Positions 5,421 to 5,533 of a DNA stretch of 5,533 nucleotides are shown here, piece by piece (position 1 is the first letter of the stretch; the number at the start of each line of letters is the position of its first letter). The notes under the pieces are model-generated. The model was not told the origin of the DNA, did not search any database, and saw only the letters and a program-made list of their open reading frames with translations. Position numbers and translations under genes: made by a program. Source of the DNA: an uncultured bacterium (lineage in GTDB: Bacteria > Patescibacteriota > Patescibacteriia > Patescibacteriales > UBA12465); NCBI GenBank assembly GCA_903904095.1, contig CAIVBF010000114.1, positions 1 through 5,533 of the forward strand, written 5' to 3'.

Positions 5421-5533
5421 GTGTTGAATGGTGAAAGGGTGAAACTAAATGTAGCTCCGGATGAAATACTTATTGAAGTGCTTAGGGAAAAACTTGGTGT
5501 TAAAAGTCCTAAATGCGGATGTAATAAAGGGGA
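5421..5533 (+). CDS. [2Fe-2S]-binding protein, CoxS/xanthine dehydrogenase small-subunit type, 3'-truncated
   Basis: The frame reads VLNGERVKLNVAPDEILIEV, then LREKLGVKSPKCGCNKG, and runs off the window. This matches the N-terminus of the [2Fe-2S] ferredoxin-domain subunits of molybdenum hydroxylases (CO dehydrogenase CoxS, xanthine dehydrogenase, aldehyde and isoquinoline oxidoreductases): an LNG-x-x-V beta hairpin, the P-x-x-x-L-x-x-VLRE-x-LG helix, and the first cluster cysteines in K-C-G-C-x-x-G. The rest of the CGxC loop and the C-terminal second-cluster domain lie outside, so the exact member is unknown. GTG 5421 is the first accepted start, five bases after ricT. The frame is open back to 5400, and the preceding codons encode EINF, giving INFVLNG, which fits the family better, so the true start may be upstream (ATA at 5412). 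Short spacing suggests co-transcription with ricT. Confidence 0.8.
   Translation, partial: MLNGERVKLNVAPDEILIEVLREKLGVKSPKCGCNKG

Noticed and set aside
1..5533. Alternative genetic code (UGA as Gly or Trp) as in some CPR lineages
   Set aside because: Conserved genes use TGG for Trp and GGN for Gly, have no in-frame TGA, and give full-length products with the standard code.

Overview
The window is AT-rich (by eye about one third G+C) and holds seven protein-coding genes, all on the + strand, with the first and last cut by the window edges. In order they are an iron-type superoxide dismutase (5' end missing), a histidine-phosphatase family protein, a secreted transglutaminase-like protein, ribosomal protein S2 (rpsB), elongation factor Ts (tsf), a PSP1/RicT-type cysteine-rich protein, and the first ~37 codons of a [2Fe-2S] ferredoxin-domain protein of the CoxS/xanthine-dehydrogenase small-subunit type.

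The organism is bacterial, since S2 and EF-Ts are typical bacterial forms. It is probably a member of the Candidate Phyla Radiation (Patescibacteria). That placement is an inference. It rests on the AT-rich genome, the near absence of Shine-Dalgarno sequences, short spacers, and the duplicated 53-residue 'GR-I-L ... YYLGRP-DA--VMR--GLGI' module of the secreted protein, which I associate with uncultured CPR genomes. There is no sign of UGA recoding: tryptophan is TGG, glycine uses GGN codons, and no in-frame TGA occurs in the conserved genes.

Layout: positions 2-2816 (sod, phosphatase, secreted protein; gaps of 56 and 11 bases) could be one transcript. The 184-base gap at 2817-3000 has no gene but is dense in signals: a good sigma70-like promoter, a GC-containing hairpin followed by five T's right at the predicted start of the RNA, and a compact three-way-junction-like fold ahead of rpsB. 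rpsB and tsf (3001-4541) form the usual translation operon. Their 53-base spacer can fold into a long imperfect hairpin that pairs the only SD-like bases of tsf. A clear intrinsic terminator follows tsf. Positions 4591-5533 form a third unit, in which ricT is followed almost immediately by the [2Fe-2S] protein gene.

Nothing here is a defence system, mobile element, CRISPR array or RNA gene. The most unusual content is the structured RNA around rpsB-tsf, the two-module secreted transglutaminase-like protein, and a molybdenum-hydroxylase-type Fe-S subunit next to RicT in what looks like a reduced genome.
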